Notes: generated from the sequence alone by a model not told the origin. A stretch of DNA of 64,000 nucleotides from Siphonodentalium dalli (GCA_032622095.1 CP136061.1:85472324-85536323); one strand, 5' to 3'; shown: positions 21,374-33,577, counted from the stretch's first letter. Translations and numbers: made by a program.

Positions 21374-23351
21374 ACAACGAGAGGCCGATCACGATCGGCA
21401 GATGTTTTTAACCCATACCTTGGCGATAGCGATTAGCTATTTTTATAAATTTTATAAATCCTTACATCAACCTTTTCATGAGTGCTAAAGTTTCAACAAT
21501 TCACACTTAATATAGTGATCATGTGAAAAATATTTAGTTATCACATTGTGTCAACAGGATTGGCGGAGGATGTTAATATTTTTAAGCAAATAAACCAAAT
21601 GACCCTCACTATGCAGGTTAGGGGTGTGTTCTTGTCAACTATGCCAAGAACTACATGTATAAACATAATCAATGGAAATATTTGAGTTATCAAATCGGAT
21701 AGAATAGGGTTAATCTTACCCAAACTAATGAACTGATAAACACAAAATAGTCTATACAAAGCATGTCATTGGATTTAGAAACCCATACAATAAGTCAGTC
21801 TCAAGAATACCAGCACCATTAATATTACCCTGGAGCCCAAATGCAATTGAGGGAATTTCAAAATAAGACATTTCCTCTAATGATGAATATATAATTGGTG
21901 ATTTATTGAAACCCTTACTGAACCTGGATCAAAGTGAAATGGATAATATTATATCTGTCTATCGCATAATATGTGTCTATGGAATGGTTTAATTTTAATC
22001 CCAAATCCATGCAAATCAAAAGTGGATCACCATCAACCTGGACATAATATAGGAGAATGATCAAATGAAAAGCATCAAAACCATATGATGTGTGGAGAGG
22101 GTTAATCATTTGCAATGACATCATATCATGGAACTGGGAATGTGTGGATTAATTTTTGTCTAAGATAAGACAACAGTGTATGTAGACAACAATGTCTGTA
22201 AAACATCCCTACAAAGTAACAATGGACTATTCCAATTTAATATTTTAGAATAGGTGTCCTATAGTGTTTACATAAACTTTAGTAATGAACCTGTTTCAGT
22301 AAAGGGGTTAACTTAATATTGCACAGAAAACAGAACTCCACCAGATAGCCATCAATCAATTTGACATTAATATGATAACAAATCCTGCCAGCCAAGAGTA
22401 CCACTATCAGGCTTTATAGCATGTCCCTAGTGATAATTAACTCATTTCAATTACACACATGGTCTGCCAGATATGTTCTCTTAAAATTCCCAGCAGTAAT
22501 TACTTGAATTATAAAGGGTCATAACTCTGTTAAAATATATCGGATCAAACCCATATTCGAACTCGATCTGTATTTAGGGGTGATAAATTCATATACCAAA
22601 TTTGGTGCTGATCAGATGAAAAATGTTTTGAGTCATAGCAGCTAGGGTGAATTATAAGTAAACATAAGAGTGAAAAGGGTTAATTAAACAATACCAAAAA
22701 CCATACAAACGAAGAACATGCTAAGAAAAACCTAGGTAAGAAATATGAGGCAGATCAGAAGAAATATTTTCAACTTATTGCATTGGATAGCATGTGTGTA
22801 AAGGGTTAATTATTTTCTAAACCGATCAACCAATCAATACCAAAAACTATACAGATGAGGGGCATGTCATCATAAACCTACATATCAAATATGAACACAA
22901 TCGGACAAAATATACTTCGGTTTTAGCATCGGATTTTTGTTTTTTTAATTTTATTTTTTTTTAAAGGGTCATAACTCCTTTAAAATAAATCGGATCAAAC
23001 CCATATTCGAACTCGATCTGTATCTTGGGCTCTGAAACTCGCATACCAAATTTGGTTCCGATCAGATAAAAATTGTTCGAGTTATGACAGCATGCGTGAA
23101 TTCGAGGTCGAAAAAGGGCCATAACTCCGTAAAAAAAAGTCGGATCAAACCCATATTTGAACTTGATCTGTATTTTGGTCTGAGAAACTCATATACAAAA
23201 TTTGGTTTCGTTCGGATAGAAATTTTTTGAGTTATCGCACCATGCGTAAAGTGTCCACGGACAGACAGACAGACAGACGGACGGACGGACACACGACGAG
23301 TGGTCAACATTATGTTTACCAGTTTACCATACTATGGTATGGGTAAACATA
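21374..23351 (+). mobile_element. Dispersed element with ~170-bp internal repeats (ggccataactccgt family), copy 1
   Basis: The left boundary is cgagaggccgatcacgatcg followed by gatgtttttaacccatacc; the right end is ggtatgggtaaacat, a short terminal inverted match. The right half holds three diverged ~170-bp units (ggtcataactc, atcaaacccatattcgaact, accaaatttggttccgatca) and a run of (gacg)n before acgacgagtggtcaa. A second copy is at 52,103-53,372. The empty site at 20,637-20,770 supports insertion. Confidence 0.65.
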
Positions 23352-23462
23352 AAAAGGTATTGGGGGGGGGAGGGGGCTGTACATATGTATGTTATATTCT
23401 GTGATGAAATTGTGGATTTACTAGAAAAACATGACATTTGAAGAGGGAACTTTTGCGAGAAA

Positions 23463-23745
23463 ATTATTTTCTGAAGTGATCAAAGGCCGTTTTTATCTAT
23501 AAAAAAAGAAAGAAAGAGTTGTTTGCTCAAATGGAGCACGCTTGCGATCGGCAAATCTGTATGCACAATATATATTTACATTTATAGTTGTTGGTAATCC
23601 ATCTCTTCAGTCAGAATTTTTTTTTTATGTTGCTATTCTTATTCTACAATATGTTGATCTAAAAATAGAGTTGTCTCGCCTCGGTGACAGCAACTTCCGA
23701 TCAGTTGTTTGTATGGTTTATACACTGTTTACATATATCTATCAA
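23463..23745 (-). repeat. Inverted repeat, right arm
   Basis: Reverse complement of 20,112-20,350 with indels (gagttgtttgctcaaatgg, tctcgcctcggtgacagcaa, gtttatacactg are recognisable landmarks). The open frame through here (23,542-24,057, 171 codons) has no recognisable features and is probably chance. Confidence 0.7.
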
Positions 23746-24223
23746 GACATGCTCTATTATCTGCTAGTGCTGAGCGCAATATATTGCATCCATTTTAGTT
23801 TTCCTGAGTTGCAATGGTCAAAAATAATGACTCAAGCAAGGATGCTACTGGACAAAAATTGTCTCTTCCCAAAATTTTTGGGCCCAGATTTAAGCGAAGT
23901 ATCTGCATCTGTATTGGTATCTGCGCAGGATCCGTTAGGATGTATAATCGCGTGGGATGGGATGTTAGAACGTTTGTTTATTCCAGCTGGTACTCTGTCC
24001 AGTGTCGTTGAATGGATCCCATGCTGTCTTCCTCCAGAGTGTTTTAGGAAAGAATGAGTTCTTGAATTCTGGAGTGTTCGTTTTGATTAATTCATATGGT
24101 TTTGAGTTATTACACTCTGTTGTGGAAACAAAGTTCTTTGATATGTAACTTCCAAGCTTTGATTTTATGAGCCACTGCTTGTTTCGGTCTCAAAGCTCTT
24201 TGGTGTCAATAGCTGGGAGCCAT
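23746..24223. other. Unassigned non-coding stretch
   Basis: No recognised gene. Moderately GC-balanced sequence with no repeat match that I could see in the window. Confidence 0.4.
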
Positions 24224-24665
24224 GGGAGGCCAAATTCACATTGCACTTAAGCGCAGATACCACATATTGTGCTTGAGCACAAATAGGTCATTTAGGCTTA
24301 AGCATAATGAATTGTGCTTAAGGGTAATGCTGTCGCGACTCATCGTGAGTCACCCCGACTAATACAGAAGATAAATAAAATGCAATCACGAGTCGCCCCG
24401 AATAAAACAGAAGGTAATGTTATCGCGAGTCAGCTATTTTGATAAAGAAGCCAGGCGAGCGCCCTACCCATCCAAACCAATGAAAACAAGAGGAGATATG
24501 TCAATAGGAGTTAAGGTTGAGTTATGGATAAACCTATTTATTCACCATGGGTGTTTAGCTACATATAACCATGAATTGCTCTTAAGCGCAATAAGCACAA
24601 ATAATGACACGCGAAATTAATTATGCTTAAGCACAATTCACTATTAAATGTGAATTTGGCCTCCC
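24224..24665. mobile_element. Foldback MITE with GGGAGGCCAAATTCACAT ends
   Basis: Left GGGAGGCCAAATTCACAT and right ATGTGAATTTGGCCTCCC are perfect inverted repeats, followed inward by repeated AAGCACAA/TTGTGCTTAAG motifs. A relic of the right end is at about 53,515-53,535 (atgtgaatttggcctctact). Non-coding. Confidence 0.75.
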
Positions 24666-24689
24666 ATAGGGACCAGCCCTTCCACTACA

Positions 24690-25330
24690 TGTACCTTGCC
24701 AAATGACTGGAGTCGGTGGTCATACCTTCTAGCGGATGCAGTTGTAAAAGTCGCAGCATGTTGGTAATGGTTCCTTCCTCTTGTGATGCATAGTCCCCAG
24801 TTATGAACCTAGCTGCTCTCTTCTGTAGTCTCTCCAATTTGTCGATGTATCCTTTCAGGTGGGAGTCCCAGACAACTGATGTGTATTCGATCTTGGTCAC
24901 ACTATGGTTTAGTATGCGATCTGCTTACTTTTAACTGGTGATTTATTGAGGTGTATTCTAATGAATCCTAAGATACTATCTGCCTTCTCTGATATTTTGG
25001 AGATGTGGGATGACCATTTCATGTCCTTGGAGAGCGTCACCCCCAGGTATGGGTTTTCATCCACTGCTTCCAGAAGGCAGTTGATTAGCTGGTATGTGAA
25101 TGCCCATACCTCTAGTTTCTCTAGATCTTTTTGAGAGTGACATGATCGTTGTAGGTTTTTTTTTGGTGATATAGTAAACAGTCGTCAACGAATAGCCTCA
25201 CCTACACAATATGGTAGGTCATTGACATGGCACAGGAAATGCAGATGTCCAAGCACGGTTTCCTCTGGAATGCCCGAGTCGACAGATACACTGGATGATG
25301 CTTGCCCTTCAACGACGACTCTCATTTGCC
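24690..25330 (-). pseudogene. Dead LINE reverse transcriptase fragment
   Basis: Read on the minus strand in shifting frames, this holds successive reverse-transcriptase landmarks of a non-LTR retrotransposon: SVDSGIPEETVLGHLHF near 25,250-25,300, CHVNDLPY, RLFVDDCLLY (the F/Y-x-DD catalytic box, about 25,165-25,200), NPYLGVTLSKDMKWSSHI near 25,010-25,060, and EYTSVVWDSHLKGYIDKLE then LQKRAARFITGDY near 24,780-24,890. Several frameshifts and stops disable it. The layout fits a CR1/Jockey-type element; ORF1, the endonuclease and the tail are missing. Confidence 0.8.
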
Positions 25331-25483
25331 ATCATTAGATTTTACAGAAGATCTTTAGCACTGAGATAACCTGCTATACGCACCCTGGGGTTGAACAATA
25401 AGGACTTTTAATAAAAAAAATAATTATTTAATACATTTTTTGAGACTCGAACAGAGGATTAACTGTAAACAAGCCTGGATATA

Positions 25484-25889
25484 GTGTGTCTGACATTTAT
25501 AGAATGAGGCCCCCAGAGGGTGAATTTAGTGATGCTACTCCACACAGCAGGCTATAGCATCACCAAATTCACTCTCAGGGAACCCCATTCTGCTTTGGCC
25601 TCAACTGCTATGGGAGACCTGGGATCAGATTGAAGTTCCCCAGTTGAAGTTCACCCATTAGTCACCTCTTTATGCATTTTATCTTCTGCAAATTAGGGTA
25701 CTGAACAGAACTATGGTAAAAACAATGTCAATTTGAGACTATAGATACTTCCACAGAAGATGAGGCCTAAGCAGAATGATGTCCCCAGAGTGCGAATTTG
25801 GTGATGCTAGCTCACTGTACTAAATTCACCCTCTGGGGACCTCATCCGGCAAATGACAGACATACTATTTCCAGACTTGGCTATGAATG
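25484..25889. mobile_element. hAT-C MITE
   Basis: It starts caagcctggatatag and ends ctatttccagacttgg, with four copies of the agaatgaggtccccagaggg module in alternating orientation. The 8-bp flanks are no longer identical, so it is an older copy. Confidence 0.7.
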
Positions 25890-25933
25890 TGTTGATTGCT
25901 GGTCATTGTTCTGTTGACAGATTTGCTAATTAT

Positions 25934-26324
25934 TTAACCCTTTACCCAACAAACCGGCCAAATAAAGCTGCAACAGCCTAAATTATCTTGGGTCTGTCTC
26001 AATAAAACCATACAAATATGGATATCATTGGAACCGGCTCCTTGACCACATTGTGATAGTTACAGTTATGCCCTGTGCCAATGCATTCTCTTATATATGC
26101 GAGTCGACCATAGGTCGCCTCGCATATATAAGAGAATGCATTGGCCTAAAAAAAACGCTTTTTTTAACACTTTTTACCATTTTTACTTACATTCTTTAAC
26201 AATTTTATAATTTTTAATGTGTTAAGCCAATGCATTCTCTTATATATGCGAGGCGACCTATGGTCGACTCGCATATATAAGAGAATGCATTGGCACAGGG
26301 CCCTTCTGTTGGGTAAAGGGTTAA
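25934..26324 (-). mobile_element. T1 TTAA-type MITE, complete
   Basis: TTAACCCTTTACCCAACA at the left and its complement ending in TTAA at 26,324. It is in the opposite orientation to the copies at 1-4,926 and 56 kb. Two near-perfect hairpin modules lie at 26,085-26,150 and 26,225-26,295. Confidence 0.88.
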
Positions 26325-26433
26325 GATTTGTTTGGTGCATCGCAGTGAGTGGCCTCTACTCCAATGGCCGACATTTCCAAGACTGGTGAACTGGCTTGGC
26401 CATTCCGCAACTCGTTTTCCAACATCATTTAGC

Positions 26434-26730
26434 TAACCCTTTCATGATGGGAGATGCGCTGGTGCAGCATTAAAAATCATGTGGCAATGCATTCTCTTAT
26501 ATTGGCAGGTCTCCCATAGATAGTAATTGGCAGTGTATTTCAATAAAACAATGCCGATATTCTTTCGTAAGCTGGTGCATTTGAGCATTTCGTGAAACAT
26601 AGTCTCCCATAGGGATCCCCGCATATATAACAGAATGCACTGGCTTAGAAGGTCAAGGTATATATTGTTAGGCCAATGTATTATCTTATATATGTGAGAC
26701 TCCCTATGTGAGACTCGCATATATAAGAGA
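26434..26730 (+). mobile_element. T2 MITE, degenerate, holding another insertion
   Basis: It opens with taaccctttcatgatgggag and the gctggtgcagcatta motif of T2 and contains partial hairpin modules. The left arm of the inverted repeat at 26,521-26,600 lies within it. Confidence 0.55.
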
Positions 26731-26815
26731 AATCTGTAAGTTTCACAAAACGCTCAGATGCACTAGCTCAAGAAAGAATATCAGCATATTTTATTGAAAT
26801 AAACTGCCAATTACT
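26521..26815. repeat. Inverted repeat, ~75-bp arms
   Basis: The arm 26,521-26,600 (aattggcagtgtatttcaat ... atttcgtgaaac) is reverse-complemented at 26,737-26,815 with about 85% identity by eye. Confidence 0.65.
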
Positions 26816-27190
26816 TAGACATATTATGGTCTTGTTCGGGTGCGTTAAACTGTTAAGTTAGTATTCAGGCAGTATGCCAACTGGAGGAATGTAGCAATCT
26901 ACTTCATCGCCGAAAATCTCAAGAAAATCGACTGCACCACTGCACAGAAAACATCATTTGAACTATGCTCAATTGTAAATATTTACTTCTCGATTCGGGA
27001 CGCAACAATCGACGATAAATTAAGGAAAACGATTTCGCCATTGAGAGTCACTAAATTTAATTAATATATAATAATGACGGTGTGTGTTGTCAGTTTGGAT
27101 TTAATATTTGTAAAACTAAATACTTTGAGCAAGATCATCCTTCATTCTATTTGTTCACTCTACCGGAGTGTTTCACATCACTTTAATCAA
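26815..27190 (+). repeat. Old dispersed repeat or conserved non-coding segment, copy 1
   Basis: Landmarks ttgttcgggtgcgtta, gtattcaggcagtatgccaa, ttcatcgccgaaaa, gacggtgtgtgttgtca and accggagtgtttcacatcac appear in the same order, reverse-complemented, at 49,735-50,105. The copies have diverged substantially, and no termini are evident. Confidence 0.6.
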
Positions 27191-27689
27191 ATTATAGACT
27201 TCACACACTTTGTAACTGAACATTGAAATCTATTTGAGTGCATTTTGGGTGCAAAGATTGATTTTTAGAAAGGAGTGGCGACTGATTGCTATCATTGCAC
27301 GAAACAATGCTATGGATGCTCAAGTTTCTAAGGAAGCTGCCGTTAACACGTAACCCGGCAGGGAGCGTTATAATAATGATCCAAAACATTGTGACCAATT
27401 GTGATGTCAATTACAAACTGTTAGAGGTCAACTTCCCCCAAGTTTTTGTAACCTTTCTTCCTCGCATACTATTAAGTTTATCTGTGTCATAGAGATAGAC
27501 CAAGTCTTCTCGGTCCACGACACCTTGGGATATCAGTTGGGTTGATGCTGCATTGGACAGAGTCTCATCCCATTCTGTTACTCTTCTATAACAGACATTA
27601 AGCCCAGAATCATGGGAGGGAATTTTCAAATGGACACTTTGTGTATATGAACATAGAGGGCAGCCTTTCCCAATCATGATGTCACACAT
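27191..27689. other. Unassigned stretch
   Basis: Contains open frames of about 70-90 codons on both strands (for example 27,411-27,689, minus) with no recognisable motif and no splice-site context. I do not call a gene. Confidence 0.4.
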
Positions 27690-27697
27690 GCATATAT

Positions 27698-28993
27698 TAG
27701 AGATGGGCGGTATTGAAATTTCAATTTCGGTATTGGTAAATTTTCATTGATTTACCTCGGTAACGGTACGGTAATCGATATTGCTATTAAATTATAAGAC
27801 CAGAGTAGAGATTCCTGGTAAATTTCGGTAATTCAAGTTTTTAATTGAACAATATACATGTGTATATGCCCTAAGTCCGCCGATTTACTACATTCTTGAC
27901 AACAGCTAAATTAGGCAATAAAATGCCTACACAATTAAGTTATATTCACACATCTCTTTGATAATTTACACGCATTCCGTCGCATCGCTTTTGAAAAGAA
28001 TAAAATATTGCATCAATGCATGACAACAATATATTTGTTTGTGTCAATTGGATTTTCGTCACATTTCCGTGAGTGAATAGAATTGTTAGTAGTAATCAGT
28101 GATCACAATTCACAAATTTATTAATGTTCGCGCGATGTCATGAAAATCGGCAAACCATGGCAATTTCCTAACTGCAGATGCCCAAACCCACAGGTCGTTC
28201 ATATTCTCCTCCTTGCAGCATAATATACCATCCATGCATACATGTATATAAAAGTCCCTTATTTATAGCAAGCTGGCTAGCATGGTGCTCAACTGTTAAT
28301 TTAGTTATCACCCAAACTTTTTTGGTCAGATATAGGCATATATATATAATATACCAGTTAGTATATATGTTCAATAAAGTAATTTATAGTAGGATATACA
28401 TATATATGTACCGACATATATGTGCATAACTGCGTATACAGTGTATCAAGTCGCTATTGCATCACCGTCTAATTATTAAGTGAGCTATGGGGGTTTAAAT
28501 TTGTTGTGAACGGGGACCCTCCATAACAAGTGCTTCGATTGCACATGCTTCGAGTCCAACTTGGACATGGATTATAGACTTGCGGCCTGTACCAGTTGCC
28601 CACGCATTTTCCAGTTCACACGGACACCGAAATTGACACATAACGCTCCAGCTATAGTCAAATGTCATCATGTTAGTTACATTGTCATTTATAGGAGTAA
28701 AGATCAAAGATGCCGCTGGCCAGCTGTACCCTTGATGTAAGAACACTGCAATAGACTAATACACATAGCACTGACTTGTTACACCGAGTTATCATAATTA
28801 TGATCCCATTCTCGTTGCTTTCAGTTAACCGGTCAAGTAATTAATGTCACGGCCGCGGTGACAAGGACACACAAGTTGGCAACACATGAATAATTTCATT
28901 ACCGAAAAATACGTTATTTTCAGTTTTGATTCGGATCGGTATTACGCCGATACCAATACCGCATGGCAAATACCGAGTTACTGCCCATCTCTA
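27698..28993. mobile_element. hAT-D non-autonomous element, copy 1
   Basis: It begins TAGAGATGGGCGGTATTG and ends GCCCATCTCTA, and is flanked by the perfect 8-bp duplication GCATATAT (27,690-27,697 and 28,994-29,001). Sub-terminal ggtaccgg-like motifs (tcggtaacggtacggtaatc) repeat at both ends. 1,296 bp, no coding frame. Confidence 0.88.
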
Positions 28994-29001
28994 GCATATA
29001 T

Positions 29002-29361
29002 CAGAGGTCCGTTGAATGTCAAAGTAACGAGATTTATAAGAAAACAAACCCTTGTTTTCCAGAGAATTTCCATTTGTAGTGTTATCAGTAATTGTAGGTA
29101 AACAATATATTAAACAATTGTATCATCACTTTACCTTTTTCTGTCACGATAAATGAAATGTAATTTTGAAAACAGATTAATCATGGACATGTCAGATAAT
29201 TAATCACATTCAGGTGTTCACATGAATGCCCGGGCTCCATGTGTAAATGTACATCTTTTCAATGAAAGTCTGTTATAGGAGAGTAATGGGATGGGACTCG
29301 GTTCAAAACAGCATTAACCCAACCGATATACCAAGCTGTTGTAGACTCAGAAGACTATGTC
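29002..29361. other. Unassigned stretch
   Basis: AT-rich, non-coding; nothing recognised. Confidence 0.4.
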
Positions 29362-29697
29362 TTAACCCTTTCAGTGCCAGGGGCCGATCTCATCGGCCCT
29401 AATTTACGGTCTGTAAAATCGGCCCTAAAAAAAAAAAAATGGATAAAACCTTAGGGGCATGTTATAACTCAAAACTATCACCAAGTATTCATAGTAATAA
29501 TTTTGATGCCCATGAAAAACGTAAGATTCCCAGGCACTAAACCTACAAAATAAGTCTGTTAAAGAATATAAGAAAAAATTATTAAAATTGTAAAAAATAA
29601 TAACAAATGATGAAACATTGTTGTTGACTCGCATATATAAGAGGGCACAGGGTATATGGGTTGATACAAAAATCTGACCTGGCACTGAAAGGGTTAA
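29362..29697. mobile_element. T3 TTAA-type MITE
   Basis: TTAACCCTTTCAGTGCCAGG at the left and CCTGGCACTGAAAGGGTTAA at the right. The interior contains half of the hairpin module (actcgcatatataagagg) and the aaaattgttaa-type spacer seen in T1. Confidence 0.8.
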
Positions 29698-29702
29698 TAG
29701 AG

Positions 29703-30379
29703 TATACTATAGTGTTCCAAATAGATGTGCAGTCCCAAATAAACCTGCAGGGTGGAAATCCTGATGAAATTGAATAAACGTGCAGACCCGAATAATCGTG
29801 CAGGGAAGTACAGTTCGAAACCATTAGAACTGTTGATTTGAAATTATGGGATAGAGAAATTGCCCGAAATGTACACTAATAAACATACACTGTCGTTTCC
29901 GCAAGGGCGCATCCGATCGAGTCTGTGAGATGGTTGTTATGCCTGTTCCGGTGTCCCTCTTCAGCACAGTTGTCAAAACAGGGCTTATATTTCGGCGAGG
30001 ATCCAAATCCAGATTCTCGTAAATATTCTCGAAAATTACCCTGGATTCTCGTGAAAAAGTATGTATGGATTTTCGCAAAATAGGATGAAATATAAGCCGT
30101 GCAAAACTTAAACAAGCATGAGATCGTAGGAGTAAACTTCTGTGCTCGATCCAGGGATATTTGACATCATACATTTGGTATCAATACTAGTCATGCAGAC
30201 TCTGTGTCATTATGTACAGCTGTCACCAAAACGCATATATCTGGTATCAACGGATAAACAAGAAACACATCCCAGTGATTTTTGTCAAAAAATCATACTC
30301 AAGTTTGCGGCAGATGGAGCATGATGGAAATATTTTATGAAATCAATAAACGTGCAAGTTTATTTGGAACACTAGTATA
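29703..30379. mobile_element. MITE with TATACTATAGTGTTCCAAAT ends
   Basis: The left end tatactatagtgttccaaat and right end atttggaacactagtata are inverted repeats. Just inside each, ataaacgtgcag-like motifs recur. It carries an unremarkable 116-codon frame. Confidence 0.6.
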
Positions 30380-30869
30380 CGTAATTTTTTATGTTCAAAT
30401 GAGCCAAGTCTAATTGAAAATAAAAAGCCAACAAGATGTTAAAAATCAATAGAGTTTAATCAATGCGTATAAACAGCGATTTGAGAATTTATTGACATTG
30501 TACAGCACCTAGGCACGCTTTGGTTAGCATGTCCCCCCAAAGAGAGCCCCATCTCCGAGCAGACGTCACTTGGCAGGGGCCCCCTATGGGTTCATTCATA
30601 CCTGGTGATAACAGTCTTCTGTAATTGTTACCATGACCTGGAAAATAAAACAAACAGTTAACATACCAGGAACCCTTTCTATGCCATTTAAAATACTCAT
30701 TGACGACACCTCTATGGGGCCCCAGACAGAGATAACTATGCACTGATGACTCATCTGCTTGGGTCTGTGCGAGGCTCTACATGGGAGTGTTATATAACTT
30801 AATTTTTTTTATACTAAATGTCTATTGATTAGTAGTAACCATTCAGGTCTGAGAATAATTATTGTGTCG
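30380..30869. other. Unassigned stretch
   Basis: No gene or named repeat recognised. The 84-codon minus frame at 30,489-30,743 has no identifiable features. Confidence 0.4.
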
Positions 30870-31286
30870 GACTTCGAAGAATGAAGTTCCCAGATGGTGA
30901 ATTTAGTGACACTACCCTGCATAGCCGGCTGGCATCACTAAATACATCCTCTGGGGACCTCATTCTGCATAGCCTCATCTGCTATGGGAAACCTAGACTC
31001 AAGATTTAAGTACCCAGTTGGTGAATATTGTGATGTGCACCCAATGGGCACCTCGATTATGGGGATAGAGAGATATTACACTAAAAAAGAAACTACAATA
31101 GATGGTAGTTTGACAGTAGATATTTTCCAGAGATAAATATACATTTCAGAGAAATTGAGGCCTAAGCAGAATGAGGTCACCGGACGGTGTATTTAGTGAT
31201 GCTAGCCCACTGTCAATGTAGCATCACTAAATTCACCCTCTGGGGACCTCATTCTGCAAATGTCTTGCACCATAATCTCAGGCCTG
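30870..31286. mobile_element. hAT-C MITE, diverged
   Basis: Contains the gaatgaag/gttcccagatggtgaattt module, its complements and a second pair around 31,160-31,255, in the same order as 25,484-25,889. The termini are worn. Confidence 0.6.
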
Positions 31287-31306
31287 GTTCCCTTAAATGT
31301 TCAGAT

Positions 31307-31534
31307 AAAAGATTTATATAGATTCCGGAGTATAAAATAATAGATATGAATCGAGGACACCCAGTAAGATTTATATAGATTCCGGTGTATAAAATAATAG
31401 ATATGAATCGAGAACACCCAGTAAGTTTTATATAGATTCCGGAGTATAAAATAATAGATATGAATCGAGGACACCCATTAAGTTTTATATAGATTCCGGA
31501 GTATAAAATAATAGATATGAATCGATTTGACCAC
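31307..31534 (-). repeat. 57-bp tandem array, four copies
   Basis: The motif gattccgg recurs at 31,321, 31,378, 31,435 and 31,492, exactly 57 bases apart. The unit (19 codons) is open on the minus strand as FISIILYSGIYIxLxGCPR repeats. Part of the unit (gtataaaataatagatatga) resembles the end of the element at 41,384. Confidence 0.85.
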
Positions 31535-31775
31535 ATCAATCAAGGCTAATTGTTCGGCGTTAGCACCATCAATCAAGGCTAATTGTTCGGCGTTAACACC
31601 ATCAATCAAGGCTAATTGTTCGGCATTAGCACCATCAATCAAGGCTAATTGTTCGGCGTTAGCACTATCAATCAAGGCTAATTGTTCGGCGTTAGCACCA
31701 TCAATCAAGGCTAATTGTTTGGCATTAGCATCATCAATCAAGGCTAATTGTTCGGCATTAGCATCATCCATCAGT
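31535..31775. repeat. 33-bp tandem array, seven copies
   Basis: The motif atcaatcaagg occurs every 33 bases from 31,535 to 31,733. The unit is 11 codons and open on both strands: SIKANCSALAP on plus and DGANAEQLALI on minus, each about 97 codons long. It directly abuts the 57-bp array. No initiation or splice context supports expression. Confidence 0.85.
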
Positions 31776-32614
31776 GAAAACTCTGATGTGGTATACTGCC
31801 TAGTGTGGGCATACCTATGACATGGCTGAGATCAACATTTTCAGATAAACAAAGTTGAATAACCCTTAAACGGAAAACCCAAACAAAACAATTGAACACT
31901 CCATTGAATTTCCTGATAGTGGTGAACATCCATACCAAATTTCATTGCAATCCGACAACCGGCATGGAAATATCTGCTCAGATGGAAAAAAAAATTATTT
32001 CCAGATAAACAAAGATAAATAACTCTAGAACTGAAAACCCGAACAAAACGACTGATTAATGTCCTTATCCATACCAAATTTCATTGAGATCCAACAACCT
32101 GTGGGTGAGATATCTGCCCGGACGATCGGATTGGATGCATGTAATGGAGTATACCCACCATTTCTCGACTAATAAAGTCTCTGACATACCTAGCCAGTGC
32201 TCAGGAATCTGATTCGATGGTCCCTGTATTATCAGATTCCAACAACAATACAGGTATTTCTTCAAAAGATGCTTTAGTTATCAGGATCGATTAATTACCA
32301 AAAAATAATGCTAACCACTGTCAACTAGTATAAAATATTCCAAAACGTGTTATATATCAACATTTTGTGAAACGCAATTTGGAATCGAGAGTATGTCGGT
32401 CAGTTTGTCATATATTTGCTAGGCCGCCATATATTCAAGGTGGTGAAAACAAAAGATTTCAAAAATCGATATCTGATAACTCTGAGCTTTGATGGGTGAG
32501 GGTTCGTCCACTCAATTCAAATATTTTTCATCCCCGAAGCCAAAGAAATAGTAATTTAGGAGCGTTAATTCGGATTATGTATCTTCAAACAATTTCTATT
32601 TGCAGTTTGTGAGT
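31776..32614. other. Unassigned stretch with a short dispersed repeat
   Basis: Contains two ~125-bp related segments (aaagttgaataacccttaaa and aaagataaataactctagaa, each followed by ataccaaatttcattg), and at 32,200-32,560 a segment related to 59,200-59,620 (cagattccaacaacaa, ctctgagctttgatgggtg). No gene. Confidence 0.5.
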
Positions 32615-33326
32615 TTAACCCTTTCATGACGTGAGCTGCGCTGGCACAGCAATAAAGATCCTATTCCAGTGCATTCTCTTATATAGGACACCTATTCTCT
32701 CACATAGGACACCTTGCATATATAAGAGAATGCTCTGGCTTACAAGGTTCATGATGGGAACTGCGCTGGTGCAGCATTAAAGATCATATGCCAGTGCATT
32801 ATCTTATATATGCAAGTCTCCCATAGGCAGCCTTGCATATACCCTGCTGGACAAAACAAGTGTCCACTTAACTGCGGTGCGGTTAGCATTGCCACCACGC
32901 CCGAAATTCAACTACACCGCGGCTCCATCGGCTAACTACGCTGTGTGCGTTCCATTAAACTGCAAAAAAGACGATACAAACCAGAAATCTACCCAATGTG
33001 TACATGGCGTTCGGCTGCGGTGTAGTTGTCGTTCGCTTGTGGTGTACTTGCTGTTCCGCCGCAGTTTACTTGCCGTTCGGCCATGGGGTACTTGCCGTTC
33101 AGCCGCTGTGCTCAACTGCAGTTACAAACTCTGTCACCGTGGCCGAACAGCAAATACACTGCGGTGCCAATGGACACTTGTTTTGTCCAACAGGGTATAA
33201 GAAAATGCATTGGCTTACAAGGTCAAGGTAAATATTGTTAGGCCAATGTATTCTCTTATATATGCGAGGCTCCATATGGGAGACTAGCATATATAAGAGA
33301 ATGCATATATGGGAGACTAGCATATA
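32615..33326. mobile_element. T2 MITE interrupted by a GC-rich MITE
   Basis: It opens TTAACCCTTTCATGACGTGA. Hairpin modules at about 32,670-32,735 and 33,240-33,305 flank the inserted element at 32,840-33,197. The right terminus is not clear. Confidence 0.65.
32840..33197. mobile_element. GC-rich TA-flanked MITE, copy 3
   Basis: The same TACCCTGCTGGACAAAAC ends as at 10,631, in the opposite internal orientation. It sits within a T2 hairpin (ccttgcata / taagaaaatgc) flanked by TA, confirming real transposition. Confidence 0.82.
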
Positions 33327-33577
33327 AGATTTGTGTAATGTATACCAAACATTTATAAGGATCAATTGGTTTTACATTGAAAATTCAGATTTTACAATTC
33401 GAAAGTTTGAAGATGGAATAAATATGAAATAATGCTTGTATCAACACAAATCGAATAACTGTGGGCACAAATTCATTGAAAGGAGGCAAACAATTAGTGT
33501 TAGGGTTTAACGTTGTTTTAGCCGCAAGCAATATCACGATGTAAACAATGTACTAACACATCAAAGCTATTAATAAC

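Noticed and set aside
23542-24057. 171-codon plus-strand frame
   Set aside because: Its first part is the arm of an inverted non-coding repeat, and no motif is recognisable.
24946-25134. Plus-strand 62-codon frame
   Set aside because: Antisense of the LINE reverse-transcriptase fragment, which reads on the minus strand.
29824-30174. 116-codon minus-strand frame
   Set aside because: Lies inside a MITE with inverted ends, with overlapping frames of similar length; likely chance.
31478-31820. Repeat-protein gene (11-residue repeats)
   Set aside because: The array is equally open on both strands, which is a property of a period divisible by three; no start, splice site or flanking coding signal.
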